Assembly: GCF_029760915.1 (NCBI RefSeq)
Contig: NZ_CP121685.1
Coordinates: 1,338,001-1,402,000, forward strand
Direction of reading: 5' to 3'
DNA from: Olleya sp. YS
GTDB lineage: Bacteria; Bacteroidota; Bacteroidia; Flavobacteriales; Flavobacteriaceae
DNA: 64,000 bases
Shown here: positions 19,801 to 27,919 of the stretch, one piece after another
How positions within the stretch are numbered: the stretch's first letter is position 1
How the letters are laid out: the number at the start of each line of letters is the position of its first letter
Notes under the pieces: model-generated
Database searches by the model: none
Seen by the model: only the letters and a program-made list of their open reading frames with translations
Told to the model about the DNA's origin: nothing
Translations under genes and position numbers: made by a program

Positions 19801-21115
19801 AGTGTGGTTATATGGTTTTGAGAATGGTGTAACTTACTATGATTGGAATGTTTTAGGTACAGGAACTCCTATAGAAGCAGGTAAAGGTTATACTCAAAAA
19901 GGAGGTGGATCTTTATCAAATTACACATTTGAAGGTAAACCAAATAACGGAACTGTACTTTTAAGCGCAACTGATACAGGTGGACTAGGATCAGTTGGAG
20001 GAGTTAGTAGAACAGAATATTTAGTAGGTAACCCATATGCTTCAGCAATAGATGCACATCAATTTATAGATGATAATGCAGGAGTTATTGGAGGCGCAAT
20101 TTATTTATGGGAACAATGGGCTGGAGATTCTCACAATTTAAATGCATATGAAGGCGGTTACGCTACCTTAAATAAGTTAGGTAAAGTAAGAGCATACCAA
20201 TTTATAGGATTAAATGGAGCTAATACTGGATTTCAAGGTGGTCAAAAAACACCAAAACAATATCTTCCTGTTGGGCAAGGATTTATAGTTGAAGTCACTG
20301 GAACTGGAAATATTGAGTTTAATAATGGACAACGTACTTTTAAAACGGAAACAGATGGAGAATCTATATTTTTTAGAAATAGTAACCCACAAGAATCTGC
20401 AAATTCGACTCAAACTGACAGTACAGGAATCCAGAAAATAAAATTAGAATTTAAAACAAATTCAGATTTAGGAAGAGAGTTAGTTTTAGGATTTAGCGAT
20501 ACGACTTCAGATACTTTTGATTATGGATACGATGCACTAGCAAACGAAACATTTGCTAATGATTTAACTATGACTTTAGATGCTAAACCTATGGTTATAC
20601 AAGCTTTTGGTCAAATAACAGTAGATAAAGTAATAGACTTAAACTTTAAAGCAGACGGAATTGCAACCTATACCATAAAAGCTACAGAAATTTTAAATCT
20701 TGAAGATAATCAACCAGTTTACTTATTAGATAATCTTACAGGTAACTACCACGATTTAAAATCAGGATTAGACTATAACTTTACCTCTTTGGTAGGTGAA
20801 TTTAATAACCGTTTTGATATTGTATTTCAAAATCCAGATACATTAAGTAATGATGAGTTTGAATTAGACACAGATAACACAGTAATTTATTTCAATAGTA
20901 CTCAAGAGTTATTATATGTAAAAGGATTAGATCAAGACGTAAAATCAGCGACTTTATACAATGCTATCGGTCAAGAAGTTTTTAAAAGCACTTCAGTAAC
21001 TAAAAATCAACTAGAAAGCGGATTGCAAATTTCTAATTTAAGTACAGGTATGTATATTGTAAGTATCAAAACAGAAAAAAATCAAATTATAGATAAAAAG
21101 ATTATAATAGAGTAA
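16823..21115 (+). CDS. Large secreted protein: TSP3 calcium repeats, LamG domain, T9SS type A sorting domain (paralog)
   Basis: 1430 residues with a clear signal peptide (about 1-20, ending ALSQ). The N-terminal domain (about 22-140, with two Cys pairs) differs from the paralog upstream. TSP3-like Asp-rich repeats occur at about 143-168 and 391-536. A LamG module lies at about 546-723 (DFDGVDDYVIG, FKGSIDEVRVF). The C-terminal half is closely similar to the upstream protein (SVYRYNYWSSPVG, YLVGNPYASAIDAHQFIDD, LPVGQGF), and it ends in a type A T9SS tail (LYNAIGQEVF, TGMYIVSI, KKIIIE). The pair arose by tandem duplication, with N-terminal divergence or domain exchange. Function is unknown; a surface or secreted binding protein is likely. 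Confidence 0.88.
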   Translation: MKTKLLVVLTTLLACNIALSQNSDVQLTVKWPTNSYQNKIEVYNTANDLLVTICDDNQCYTGSYDGDTDEYGAKYDLGCVANGNNYYVRLYQIDNNSWDSGYVSIVVAGTEVINNDGSNASSSGYDIYFNVSGGDATCNTLLDTDNDGIIDNLDYDDDGDGIVDYIEALGEDVFTCTIPELDFENGIYDASASTGADKQVGAVYRFTNAIQGYDILLEVLALDNTTISNIDNDTIDNPTFLQTELTFSGSGTPGAEFGFTIVNSGTTTASSEIFRINGTTWDCDGGGGLRESLIFHNPAAYGTENPTSLITEDLGGGDIQISASGLQEGPGFSNLKVLKSYYQFIGNSFSLRMQAIKNGANSSTRQFGLSFSQCEFLDFNANSLIIVTGKDRDGDGKYNHLDLDSDNDGIPDNVEAQSTLNYKAPLGTVNGDSGIDIAYDISTGIDVVDTDGDRIPDYIDFDSDRDGTPDIEENGMVNSIGTFTDTDNDGLDNVFEGSNTSDPLDVNDEIENPSASVLPDTDGDLFSGGDLDYRDTIDIYIESATLDFDGVDDYVIGSETFSSINQTNTDGTTFMAWIKSNSDASDTNQKFVIGEKNAIEITLTGETISASIHYVKSDNTTATSSVYRSTTGIARNVWRHVTVSVSFTDNTAYLLLDGDLVFSTNLIDAVAFRSSVTTELDYLRMGNDQSLMASKFFKGSIDEVRVFNKFLPEDEVKEIVYQEINNNAGQVEGSIIKNQLTSLDWSNLELYYPLTNITTGFIKDQSLNNKNAEMFNITTVQEQSAPMPFVTKQAGNWHDKNTWLHGDVWYIPGDEVSQAATFGNDEVVTWGIYQIKHSINVTTSLSKPNVPTYYKGLLALGVIVDEKDEVNNDVVFTIGDSNTDLQLNVSKYLEINGTINLKRDSQLIQGLESNLVTSDKGKIQRGQEGLSSVYRYNYWSSPVGQISTTSLIDDNSSINNPNNTPFSLGMLRDDACNNVQFTNAYHEDGKISRVWLYGFENGVTYYDWNVLGTGTPIEAGKGYTQKGGGSLSNYTFEGKPNNGTVLLSATDTGGLGSVGGVSRTEYLVGNPYASAIDAHQFIDDNAGVIGGAIYLWEQWAGDSHNLNAYEGGYATLNKLGKVRAYQFIGLNGANTGFQGGQKTPKQYLPVGQGFIVEVTGTGNIEFNNGQRTFKTETDGESIFFRNSNPQESANSTQTDSTGIQKIKLEFKTNSDLGRELVLGFSDTTSDTFDYGYDALANETFANDLTMTLDAKPMVIQAFGQITVDKVIDLNFKADGIATYTIKATEILNLEDNQPVYLLDNLTGNYHDLKSGLDYNFTSLVGEFNNRFDIVFQNPDTLSNDEFELDTDNTVIYFNSTQELLYVKGLDQDVKSATLYNAIGQEVFKSTSVTKNQLESGLQISNLSTGMYIVSIKTEKNQIIDKKIIIE

Positions 21116-21140
21116 ATTGTAAATGCTATTTAGTATTTAG

Positions 21141-21173
21141 AGCTTCAGCATAATTTATGTTGAAGCTTTTTTT
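21141..21173 (+). terminator. Rho-independent terminator after the second LamG/T9SS gene
   Basis: AGCTTCA (21141-21147) pairs with TGAAGCT (21161-21167); the stem continues inward through CATAA/TTATG and is followed by a T run to 21173. Confidence 0.75.
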
Positions 21174-21206
21174 ATGCATAAAACCACTCTTTTAAACAGA
21201 ATTTCT

Positions 21207-21214
21207 TAATTTCG
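21207..21214 (+). promoter_or_regulatory. Near-consensus -7 element for ileS
   Basis: TAATTTCG differs from TAnnTTTG at one position and lies 26 nt before the ileS ATG, downstream of the terminator at 21141-21173. No distinct T-box or other leader structure fits in this short gap. Confidence 0.35.
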
Positions 21215-21239
21215 CGACTCGTATAAGAAATCAGAAACA

Positions 21240-24200
21240 ATGAGCGCAGGATTCCCTGAATATAAAGGACTTAACTTACCAAACGTCGCAGAAGAAATTC
21301 TAAACTATTGGCAAGACAATAACATCTTCGAAAAAAGTGTAACCACTAGAGAAGGTGCAGAACCTTACGTGTTTTTTGAAGGACCACCAAGTGCAAACGG
21401 ATTACCTGGAGTACACCACGTTTTAGCACGCGCTATTAAAGATATTTTCCCGCGTTATAAAACCATGAAAGGGTACCAAGTGAAGCGTAAAGCAGGTTGG
21501 GATACACATGGTTTACCTATAGAACTTGGTGTAGAAAAAGAATTAGGTATTACCAAAGAAGATATTGGTAAAACGATTTCTGTAGAAGATTATAACGCAG
21601 CTTGTAGAAAAGCTGTTATGCGTTACACAGACGTTTGGAATAACCTGACACAAAAAATGGGCTATTGGGTAGATATGGATAATCCATACATTACCTACGA
21701 GCCTAAATACATGGAAAGCGTATGGTGGTTGTTAAAAGAAATTTATAATAAAAATTTATTATATAAAGGGTACACCATTCAACCCTATTCGCCTAAAGCA
21801 GGAACAGGATTAAGTTCGCATGAGCTTAATCAACCAGGTACTTATCAAGATGTAACAGATACAACTGTAGTTGCTCAGTTTAAAGCTATTAATGAAACCC
21901 TACCTGACTTTTTACAAAACGAAGGAACGATTTACTTTCTTGCTTGGACCACAACTCCTTGGACTTTACCAAGTAATACAGCTTTAACCGTTGGACCTAA
22001 AATAGATTATGTTTTAGTGGAAACCTATAATCAATACACATTCAAACCAATGAATGTGATTTTGGCAAAATCACTAGTCAACAAACAATTTGATGGTAAG
22101 TTTAAACTTGTTGAGGAAAAATCAGAACTGTTAGACTATAAAGATGGTGATAAGAAAATCCCATATTTTGTAGTCAAAGAATTCAAAGGAAAAGATCTAG
22201 TTGGTATTAAATACGAACAACTTTTACAATACGCCTTACCAAATGATAATCCAGAAAATGCTTTTAGAGTCATCTCTGGAGATTTTGTAACTACAGAAGA
22301 TGGTACAGGAATTGTACACACAGCACCTACATTTGGAGCAGATGATGCACTAGTTGCCAAGCAAGCAACTCCAGAAGTCCCTCCATTATTGGTCAAAGAC
22401 GAAAACGGAAACTTAGTCCCATTAGTAGATTTACAAGGTCGATTTAGACCAGAGCTTAAGGAGTTTGGTGGTAAATATGTGAAGAATGAATACTATAATG
22501 AAGGAGAAGCTCCAGAACGTTCAATTGACGTTGAGTTAGCCATTAAATTAAAAGAAGAAAATAAAGCCTTTAAGGTTGAAAAATACAAGCATAGTTATCC
22601 TAATTGTTGGAGAACAGACAAGCCAATTTTATACTACCCATTAGATTCATGGTTCATTAAAGTCACAGACGTTAAAGATAAAATGTTTGAACTAAATGAA
22701 ACCATTAATTGGAAACCAAAATCGACTGGAACTGGACGTTTTGGTAACTGGTTAGCAAATGCAAACGATTGGAATTTGTCACGTTCTCGTTATTGGGGAA
22801 TCCCATTACCAATCTGGAGAACAGAAGATGGAAAGGAAGAAATTTGTATAGGTTCTGTTGAAGAATTAAAAGCAGAAATGCAAAAAGCTGTTCAGGCTGG
22901 ATTGCTTGCTAAAGATATCTTTGAAGAATTTGAAGTTGGTAACAATTCTGAAGACAACTACGCGAAGCTAGACTTACACAAAAATATAGTAGATCAAATT
23001 GTTTTAGTTTCAAAAAGCGGTCAGAAAATGTATCGTGAAGCCGATTTAATTGACGTGTGGTTCGATTCTGGATCTATGCCATATGCACAGTGGCATTATC
23101 CGTTTGAAAATAAAGACTTAATTGACGATAATAAAGCATTTCCAGCAGATTTTATTGCGGAAGGTGTAGATCAAACTCGCGGTTGGTTTTACACATTACA
23201 TGCTATTGGAACTATGGTTTTTGATTCTGTAGCTTACAAAAATGTCGTCTCTAATGGTTTAGTGCTAGACAAAAACGGACAGAAAATGTCCAAACGTTTA
23301 GGTAATGCAACAGACCCTTTTGAGACCTTGGACACTTATGGTGCAGATGCCACACGTTGGTATATGATTAGCAACGCTAATCCATGGGACAACCTAAAAT
23401 TTGATTTAGACGGAATAGAAGAGGTAAAACGTAAATTTTTCGGAACACTTTACAATACCTACTCATTCTTCAGTTTATATACTAATTTAGATAAATTTAG
23501 TTATGCTGAAGCAGAAACTCCGTTAGCAGAACGTCCAGAATTAGACCGTTGGATACTTTCAGAATTACATACGTTAATTCAAAAAGTAGACGACTATTAT
23601 GCAGATTACGAGCCTACTAAAGCAGCACGTGCTATTTCAGATTTTACTCAAGATTACTTAAGTAACTGGTTTGTACGTTTAAGTAGAAGACGTTTCTGGA
23701 AAGGCGATTATCAAACCGATAAGATTTCAGCTTACCAAACCCTATACACCTGTTTGGTGACTATTGCTAAGTTAGGAGCGCCTATTGCGCCTTTCTTTAT
23801 GGATAAATTGTATTTAGATTTAAATTCAGCAACAAAAAAAGAAAACTTTGAGAGTGTGCATTTAGCAGAGTTTCCAAAATTTGATACCAGTTTTGTTGAT
23901 AAATCATTAGAACGTAAGATGGAAAATGCACAGACTATTTCATCTTTGGTATTGTCTTTAAGGGCAAAAGAAAAAATTAAAGTAAGACAGCCTTTACAGA
24001 AAATTATGATTCCTGTAGATTCTGCTCAATTTAAAGAAGAAATAAAAGCAGTAGAAAACCTGATTAAAAGCGAGGTTAATATTAAGGAGATTGAATTGAT
24101 GGAAGATGCTTCAGATATCTTGGTAAAGCAGATTAAACCTAATTTTAAGACCTTAGGACCACGTTTTGGAAAAGATATGAAAGTCATTGCAGCAGCAATT

Positions 24201-24644
24201 AATAAAATGGGTGCTGAGGATATTAAAATTGTTGAACAAAAAGGCGAAATTGATGTGGATTGTAATGGAAAAATTATTACATTACACCTAGAAGATGTAG
24301 AAATTACTTCTCAAGACATTGAAGGTTGGTTAGTTGCTAATGAAGGTAATATAACTGTCGCTTTAGACGTTACAATTTCAGAAGCTTTAAAAGAAGAAGG
24401 AATAGCTAGAGAATTAGTAAATCGTATACAAAATTTACGTAAAGATTCAGGTTTTGAAGTAACAGATAGAATTACAGTACAGCTTCAAGAAGATAAATAT
24501 ATAACACAAGCAGTAAAATCAAATATAGATTATATTAAAGCGGAAACGCTTACAGATAATCTAGAAATTATTAACCAAGTAAATAATGGTATAGAAATTG
24601 CGTTTGATGATGTAAATACCAAATTATTTATTCAAAAAAATTAA
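21240..24644 (+). CDS. ileS: Isoleucine--tRNA ligase (eukaryote-like type)
   Basis: Charges tRNA-Ile; cytosolic class I synthetase of 1134 residues, longer than the about 940 of E. coli-type enzymes. The HIGH region reads GPPSANGLPGVHHVLARA, with LPGVHH in place of the DIHIGH-type form, and the next block is GWDTHGLPIELGVEKELG. KMSKR is exact (KNGQKMSKRLG, about residue 685). A CP1 editing domain (TTTPWTLPSN) is present. The HIGH variant and the length resemble IleRS2, the type shared with eukaryotes that is poorly inhibited by mupirocin. It leads a group with the TraR/DksA gene 4 bp downstream. Confidence 0.97.
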   Translation: MSAGFPEYKGLNLPNVAEEILNYWQDNNIFEKSVTTREGAEPYVFFEGPPSANGLPGVHHVLARAIKDIFPRYKTMKGYQVKRKAGWDTHGLPIELGVEKELGITKEDIGKTISVEDYNAACRKAVMRYTDVWNNLTQKMGYWVDMDNPYITYEPKYMESVWWLLKEIYNKNLLYKGYTIQPYSPKAGTGLSSHELNQPGTYQDVTDTTVVAQFKAINETLPDFLQNEGTIYFLAWTTTPWTLPSNTALTVGPKIDYVLVETYNQYTFKPMNVILAKSLVNKQFDGKFKLVEEKSELLDYKDGDKKIPYFVVKEFKGKDLVGIKYEQLLQYALPNDNPENAFRVISGDFVTTEDGTGIVHTAPTFGADDALVAKQATPEVPPLLVKDENGNLVPLVDLQGRFRPELKEFGGKYVKNEYYNEGEAPERSIDVELAIKLKEENKAFKVEKYKHSYPNCWRTDKPILYYPLDSWFIKVTDVKDKMFELNETINWKPKSTGTGRFGNWLANANDWNLSRSRYWGIPLPIWRTEDGKEEICIGSVEELKAEMQKAVQAGLLAKDIFEEFEVGNNSEDNYAKLDLHKNIVDQIVLVSKSGQKMYREADLIDVWFDSGSMPYAQWHYPFENKDLIDDNKAFPADFIAEGVDQTRGWFYTLHAIGTMVFDSVAYKNVVSNGLVLDKNGQKMSKRLGNATDPFETLDTYGADATRWYMISNANPWDNLKFDLDGIEEVKRKFFGTLYNTYSFFSLYTNLDKFSYAEAETPLAERPELDRWILSELHTLIQKVDDYYADYEPTKAARAISDFTQDYLSNWFVRLSRRRFWKGDYQTDKISAYQTLYTCLVTIAKLGAPIAPFFMDKLYLDLNSATKKENFESVHLAEFPKFDTSFVDKSLERKMENAQTISSLVLSLRAKEKIKVRQPLQKIMIPVDSAQFKEEIKAVENLIKSEVNIKEIELMEDASDILVKQIKPNFKTLGPRFGKDMKVIAAAINKMGAEDIKIVEQKGEIDVDCNGKIITLHLEDVEITSQDIEGWLVANEGNITVALDVTISEALKEEGIARELVNRIQNLRKDSGFEVTDRITVQLQEDKYITQAVKSNIDYIKAETLTDNLEIINQVNNGIEIAFDDVNTKLFIQKN

Positions 24645-24648
24645 CATT

Positions 24649-25029
24649 ATGGCATCAGACATAAACGTAAGATATTCAGATAAAGAATTAGCTGAATTCA
24701 AAGTGATAATCCAAGATAAGATTAAACAAGCACAACACGATTTAGAATTAATAAAAAGTGCTTACATGAACGACCATAACAATGGTACAGACGATACGTC
24801 GCCAACATTTAAAGCGTTTGATGAAGGTAGCGAAACTATGAGTAAAGAGTCTAATTCTGCTTTAGCTATTAGACAAGAAAAATTTATTCGTGATCTTAAA
24901 AATGCTCTAATCAGAATTGAAAATAAAACCTATGGTGTTTGTCGTGTTACAGGTAAGTTAATTAATCCAAAACGTTTAGAGTTAGTACCTCATGCTACAC
25001 TAAGCATCGAAGCAAAAAACATGCAATAA
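24649..25029 (+). CDS. TraR/DksA family protein with degenerate zinc finger
   Basis: 126 residues: an N-terminal coiled-coil hairpin (about 10-90) followed by the DksA C4-like fold. DksA-type proteins insert into the RNA polymerase secondary channel and change promoter response with ppGpp. Here the zinc-finger region reads YGVCRVTGKLINPKRLELVP and then HATLSIEAK; only Cys98 remains of the four expected Cys, the others being Thr, Ser and Ala. Bacteroidota members often look like this, so the fold is probably kept without zinc. It lies between ileS (4 bp gap) and the lspA group, a conserved order in flavobacteria, and is followed by a terminator. Binding to RNA polymerase is inferred from family only. 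Confidence 0.88.
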   Translation: MASDINVRYSDKELAEFKVIIQDKIKQAQHDLELIKSAYMNDHNNGTDDTSPTFKAFDEGSETMSKESNSALAIRQEKFIRDLKNALIRIENKTYGVCRVTGKLINPKRLELVPHATLSIEAKNMQ

Positions 25030-25055
25030 TAGTAAGATAAAGACTTAACAATATA

Positions 25056-25085
25056 AAAACGCTTCAATGAAAATTGAAGCGTTTT
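25056..25085 (+). terminator. Rho-independent terminator after the TraR/DksA gene
   Basis: A perfect 13-bp stem (25056-25068 with 25073-25085) is closed by a GAAA tetraloop and ends in TTTT. It is symmetric enough to work on both strands. Confidence 0.8.
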
Positions 25086-25105
25086 AAATTTTAAAATAAC
25101 TGTAG

Positions 25106-25729
25106 TTGAAAAACATCTTAACCATCTTACTTTTTTTAATGAGTGCGTCTTTATGTGCCCAAAAAAATACAGAGAAATCATGGAGCGCAAGCAACATCAA
25201 TACATTATCTATTGCAGGTGATAATATTTTTAAAATCAAGGTGTCAAACAATGTAACTAATATCATTTCATTAAAAGTAAAAATTGAAGGCGAATATGCA
25301 GAACAACTAGTCATTGTTGATTCTGTTACAGAAGATAAAATCACAATATCATCCTCCTTTCAGCCTTTATTTAAAAACGATAATGATAAGTTAAGTGCAC
25401 ATAAAGTATTGTCTGTAGAATACGAAATAACGGTTCCAAAACATGTTAAACTAGATATTAAAAGTGATATTGCTTCCGTACAAATTAGTGGTCAATACCC
25501 TTTTGTTTTTATAGAATTAAATCAAGGTAATTGTGACTTAAAACAGTTTGTAGGTGATGCAACTATTAATACCATAGAAGGTCATATTACTGTTGAAACC
25601 AATAATGCTAAAGTTGAAGCGTTTACTAAAACAGGAACAAAACAAATATATCAATTTAAGTATATAACACATACAATAAGTTGCCATACAATTAATGGGA
25701 ATATTAAGGTGAGTAAAATAGAAAAATAA
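25106..25729 (+). CDS. Small exported beta-rich protein of unknown function (DUF4097/head-GIN-like)
   Basis: 207 residues with a Sec signal peptide (about 1-18, SASLCAQ). The only start that gives the complete signal peptide is TTG at 25106; no ATG lies nearby in frame except Met12. The mature part alternates short beta strands with periodic Asn/Gly/Ile (KLDIKSDIASVQISGQ, NTIEGHITVET, HTINGNIKVSKIEK), as in DUF4097 or head-GIN proteins that form a right-handed beta helix; this is a fold-level guess. It lies between a terminator (25056-25085) and lspA (23 bp downstream). No catalytic motif is seen. Confidence 0.7.
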   Translation: MKNILTILLFLMSASLCAQKNTEKSWSASNINTLSIAGDNIFKIKVSNNVTNIISLKVKIEGEYAEQLVIVDSVTEDKITISSSFQPLFKNDNDKLSAHKVLSVEYEITVPKHVKLDIKSDIASVQISGQYPFVFIELNQGNCDLKQFVGDATINTIEGHITVETNNAKVEAFTKTGTKQIYQFKYITHTISCHTINGNIKVSKIEK

Positions 25730-25732
25730 ACC

Positions 25733-25740
25733 TATTTTTG
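25733..25740 (+). promoter_or_regulatory. Bacteroidota -7 element for lspA
   Basis: TATTTTTG matches TAnnTTTG exactly, 12 nt before the lspA ATG, so the leader would be only about 6-8 nt. No clear -33 element. Confidence 0.4.
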
Positions 25741-25752
25741 CTTTCGTAAATC

Positions 25753-26373
25753 ATGAACTTAAAAAAAGCATCACTACTAATAATTATTATTTTACTTATT
25801 GATCAAATAAGTAAAATCTACGTAAAAACTCATTTTGTTTTAGGCGAAGATTTTACGGTTTTTAACTGGTTTAAAATTTATTTTATTGAAAATAATGGAA
25901 TGGCTTGGGGCACAAAACTAAGCGATATTTTACCATTTATGACCGATAGAACCGCTAAATTAAGTTTAACCATTTTTAGGATTCTTGCAATAATTGGGAT
26001 TGGCTATTGGCTAGTTAGCGCTATTAAGAGACAACAGTCTAAAACATTAATTTTGGCTTTAATATTCATTTTCGCTGGAGCTTTAGGTAATATTTTAGAT
26101 TCTGTATTTTATGGTCTTCTATTTGATGACAGTGTTGGGCAAGTTGCTACGTTTTTACCACCAGAAGGTTATGATACTTTATTACACGGTAAAGTTGTAG
26201 ATATGTTATATATGCCTATTTGGAAAGGATATTTACCAGAATGGATTCCAGGAGTTGGAGGTGATTATTTTACATTTTTCGAACCTGTTTTTAATATTGC
26301 TGATGTCTCAATAAGCATAGGTTTTGGGATATTAATTTTCTTTAACAGAAAAGCGTTTGGTAAAAAGGGATAG
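25753..26373 (+). CDS. lspA: Lipoprotein signal peptidase (signal peptidase II)
   Basis: Inner-membrane aspartyl protease that removes signal peptides from prolipoproteins after diacylglyceryl transfer; the window alone encodes several lipoproteins it would process. 206 residues, longer than the about 165 of E. coli because of an insert typical of Bacteroidota (about 130-170, with KVVDMLYMPIWKGYLPEWIP). Four TM segments are visible. The catalytic Asp residues are in AGALGNILDSVFYG and FNIADVSISIG, and the conserved IENNGMAWG motif precedes them. It is the last gene of the ileS group in this direction, and its stop is only 2 bp from the convergent stop of the next gene. Confidence 0.95.
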   Translation: MNLKKASLLIIIILLIDQISKIYVKTHFVLGEDFTVFNWFKIYFIENNGMAWGTKLSDILPFMTDRTAKLSLTIFRILAIIGIGYWLVSAIKRQQSKTLILALIFIFAGALGNILDSVFYGLLFDDSVGQVATFLPPEGYDTLLHGKVVDMLYMPIWKGYLPEWIPGVGGDYFTFFEPVFNIADVSISIGFGILIFFNRKAFGKKG

Positions 26374-26375
26374 AC

Positions 26376-26939
26376 TTAAAAGCTATATATTTTTTCTGGT
26401 GTCACACAATAGTCTAGTTTAATATCTGTATTAGATGTATCTTCAATTCTAGTTTCAGCTTCAAAAAAAGACAAACCTATTTTAAGGGTTTCTGGTTTGC
26501 AAGAGGCTAAAAACGTATCATAAAATCCTTTACCATATCCAACTCGATGACCTTGTAAATCAAATACCAAAAGTGGCACGAAAACAACATCTATTTTATC
26601 GTTTGTAATTGCAATACCATCAACTGGTTCTGGGATGTTGTAAGTATTTAGCTTTAGTGTAGTCGCATCTGTTAACAGATAGTTGGTTAACGTATTGGTT
26701 TCAAAATCACTTTTAGAAACAACAATATTTTTGTCTTTACCTGATAGTATATTTAAAATAAAATCTGTATTTATTTCTTTTTGTGATTCAATAGATAAAA
26801 ACACATGATAAAAACTATAATCCCAAATAGAAAGTGTCAATAATTGATTAGCAATTTTTAGACTTAAATCGTCTATGTTTTCATCAGATAATTGACTACG
26901 TAATGTTTTGTATGTCTTACGTAATGTAGTTTTAGTCAT
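26376..26939 (-). CDS. 5-formyltetrahydrofolate cyclo-ligase
   Basis: Converts 5-formyl-THF to 5,10-methenyl-THF with ATP in folate one-carbon metabolism; cytosolic. 187 residues, normal. The family signature is clear near the C-terminus: PLLVFDLQGHRVGYGKGFYD (residues about 128-147), with the GYGKGFYD phosphate-binding loop, and an N-terminal KTYKTLRSQLSDE helix. It is the last gene of a minus-strand group, 5 bp after the amidohydrolase gene. The function seems unrelated to its RimK neighbours, so co-transcription may be incidental. Confidence 0.95.
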   Translation of the reverse strand: MTKTTLRKTYKTLRSQLSDENIDDLSLKIANQLLTLSIWDYSFYHVFLSIESQKEINTDFILNILSGKDKNIVVSKSDFETNTLTNYLLTDATTLKLNTYNIPEPVDGIAITNDKIDVVFVPLLVFDLQGHRVGYGKGFYDTFLASCKPETLKIGLSFFEAETRIEDTSNTDIKLDYCVTPEKIYSF

Positions 26940-26944
26940 GATGA

Positions 26945-27913
26945 TTAATCTATAATTTCTGTAGAAATATGAAACAAAGCATCACCTTGATAGACAATTG
27001 GCGATTGGTTAATATTAATAATATAACCAGAATGAGTCGCTCTTACAAAATGATTAAATTTCCCGTAAGGATCAGTAATATTACCTATTGTATCTCCAGT
27101 ATTAACTTGTACACCTAATTTTATGGTTGATTTAAACATACCAGAATAATTGGCTCTTATCCATTTACTTTTCGTGATTTTGACACAAGATTTTTTTGGT
27201 TCTGAAACATTAAAAGGTGTGCGCAACATTCCAAAATGATTCAAAATACGTTTGGCACCATTAACACCAGTATTAGTAATAGTACTATCTATATGAAATG
27301 ATTTACCACCTTCATAAAGCAAAATTGGTTTGCCCATTTTATTACAGGTGTTTCTAAACGATTTATTTAAATTTTTTGAATATAAAATAAACGGAGCTCC
27401 AAATATTTCAGCCATGACATCATCATCTTCATTGCCATATTCTATGCGTATTTGCGGTGCATTAAAACGGAAGGCGCCTCCTGTATGAAAATCTACTATA
27501 AAATCTACATGCGTTACCACTTCGTGTATAATTTCATAAGCTACACGACTAGCTAGTGATCCATTTTTTATACCAGGAAATACACGGTTTAAATCGCGTC
27601 CATCAGGAAACTCACGCTCCATATTTATAAACCCAAAAATATTAAGTACTGGAATACAAATAGTCGTCCCAATTTTAGGCTTATTAATACCTTTTGAGAT
27701 AAGTTGACGGACAATTTCTATACCGTTAACTTCATCACCATGGATTCCAGCAGTAAATAAAACGGTTGGTCCTGGTTTTTTTGATCTAGAAATAATTATT
27801 GGAACATCAACAGGAGTTCTAGTATGAAGTTTTGCAACGTTAAAGCTAACTTCTGCATGTTGACCTGGCTTTACAGTTTCACCTAAAATTTTTAAATCTT
27901 GATTAACAAACAT
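26945..27913 (-). CDS. Succinylglutamate desuccinylase/aspartoacylase family protein
   Basis: 322-residue zinc amidohydrolase of the M14-like AstE/AspA family. Zinc and substrate motifs are GIHGDEVNGIEIVRQL (His and Glu ligands, about residues 59-74) and IVDFHTGGAFRFNAPQIR (His ligand). The C-terminal part (about 230-322) is a beta/lipoyl-like barrel (GDTIGNITDPYGK) seen in this subgroup. True AspA and AstE remove acyl groups from N-acyl aspartate or glutamate; the substrate here is unknown. It lies 6 bp after rimK, a coupling suggesting that the enzyme acts on a glutamate-containing amide made by RimK. It is not part of an arginine succinyltransferase operon. Confidence 0.88.
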   Translation of the reverse strand: MFVNQDLKILGETVKPGQHAEVSFNVAKLHTRTPVDVPIIISRSKKPGPTVLFTAGIHGDEVNGIEIVRQLISKGINKPKIGTTICIPVLNIFGFINMEREFPDGRDLNRVFPGIKNGSLASRVAYEIIHEVVTHVDFIVDFHTGGAFRFNAPQIRIEYGNEDDDVMAEIFGAPFILYSKNLNKSFRNTCNKMGKPILLYEGGKSFHIDSTITNTGVNGAKRILNHFGMLRTPFNVSEPKKSCVKITKSKWIRANYSGMFKSTIKLGVQVNTGDTIGNITDPYGKFNHFVRATHSGYIININQSPIVYQGDALFHISTEIID

Positions 27914-27919
27914 ATGCGG

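Noticed and set aside
12313-21115. Tandem large genes considered as fragments of one broken gene or a mobile element
   Set aside because: Each has its own signal peptide, complete domain set and C-terminal sorting tail, and no transposase or terminal repeats flank them.
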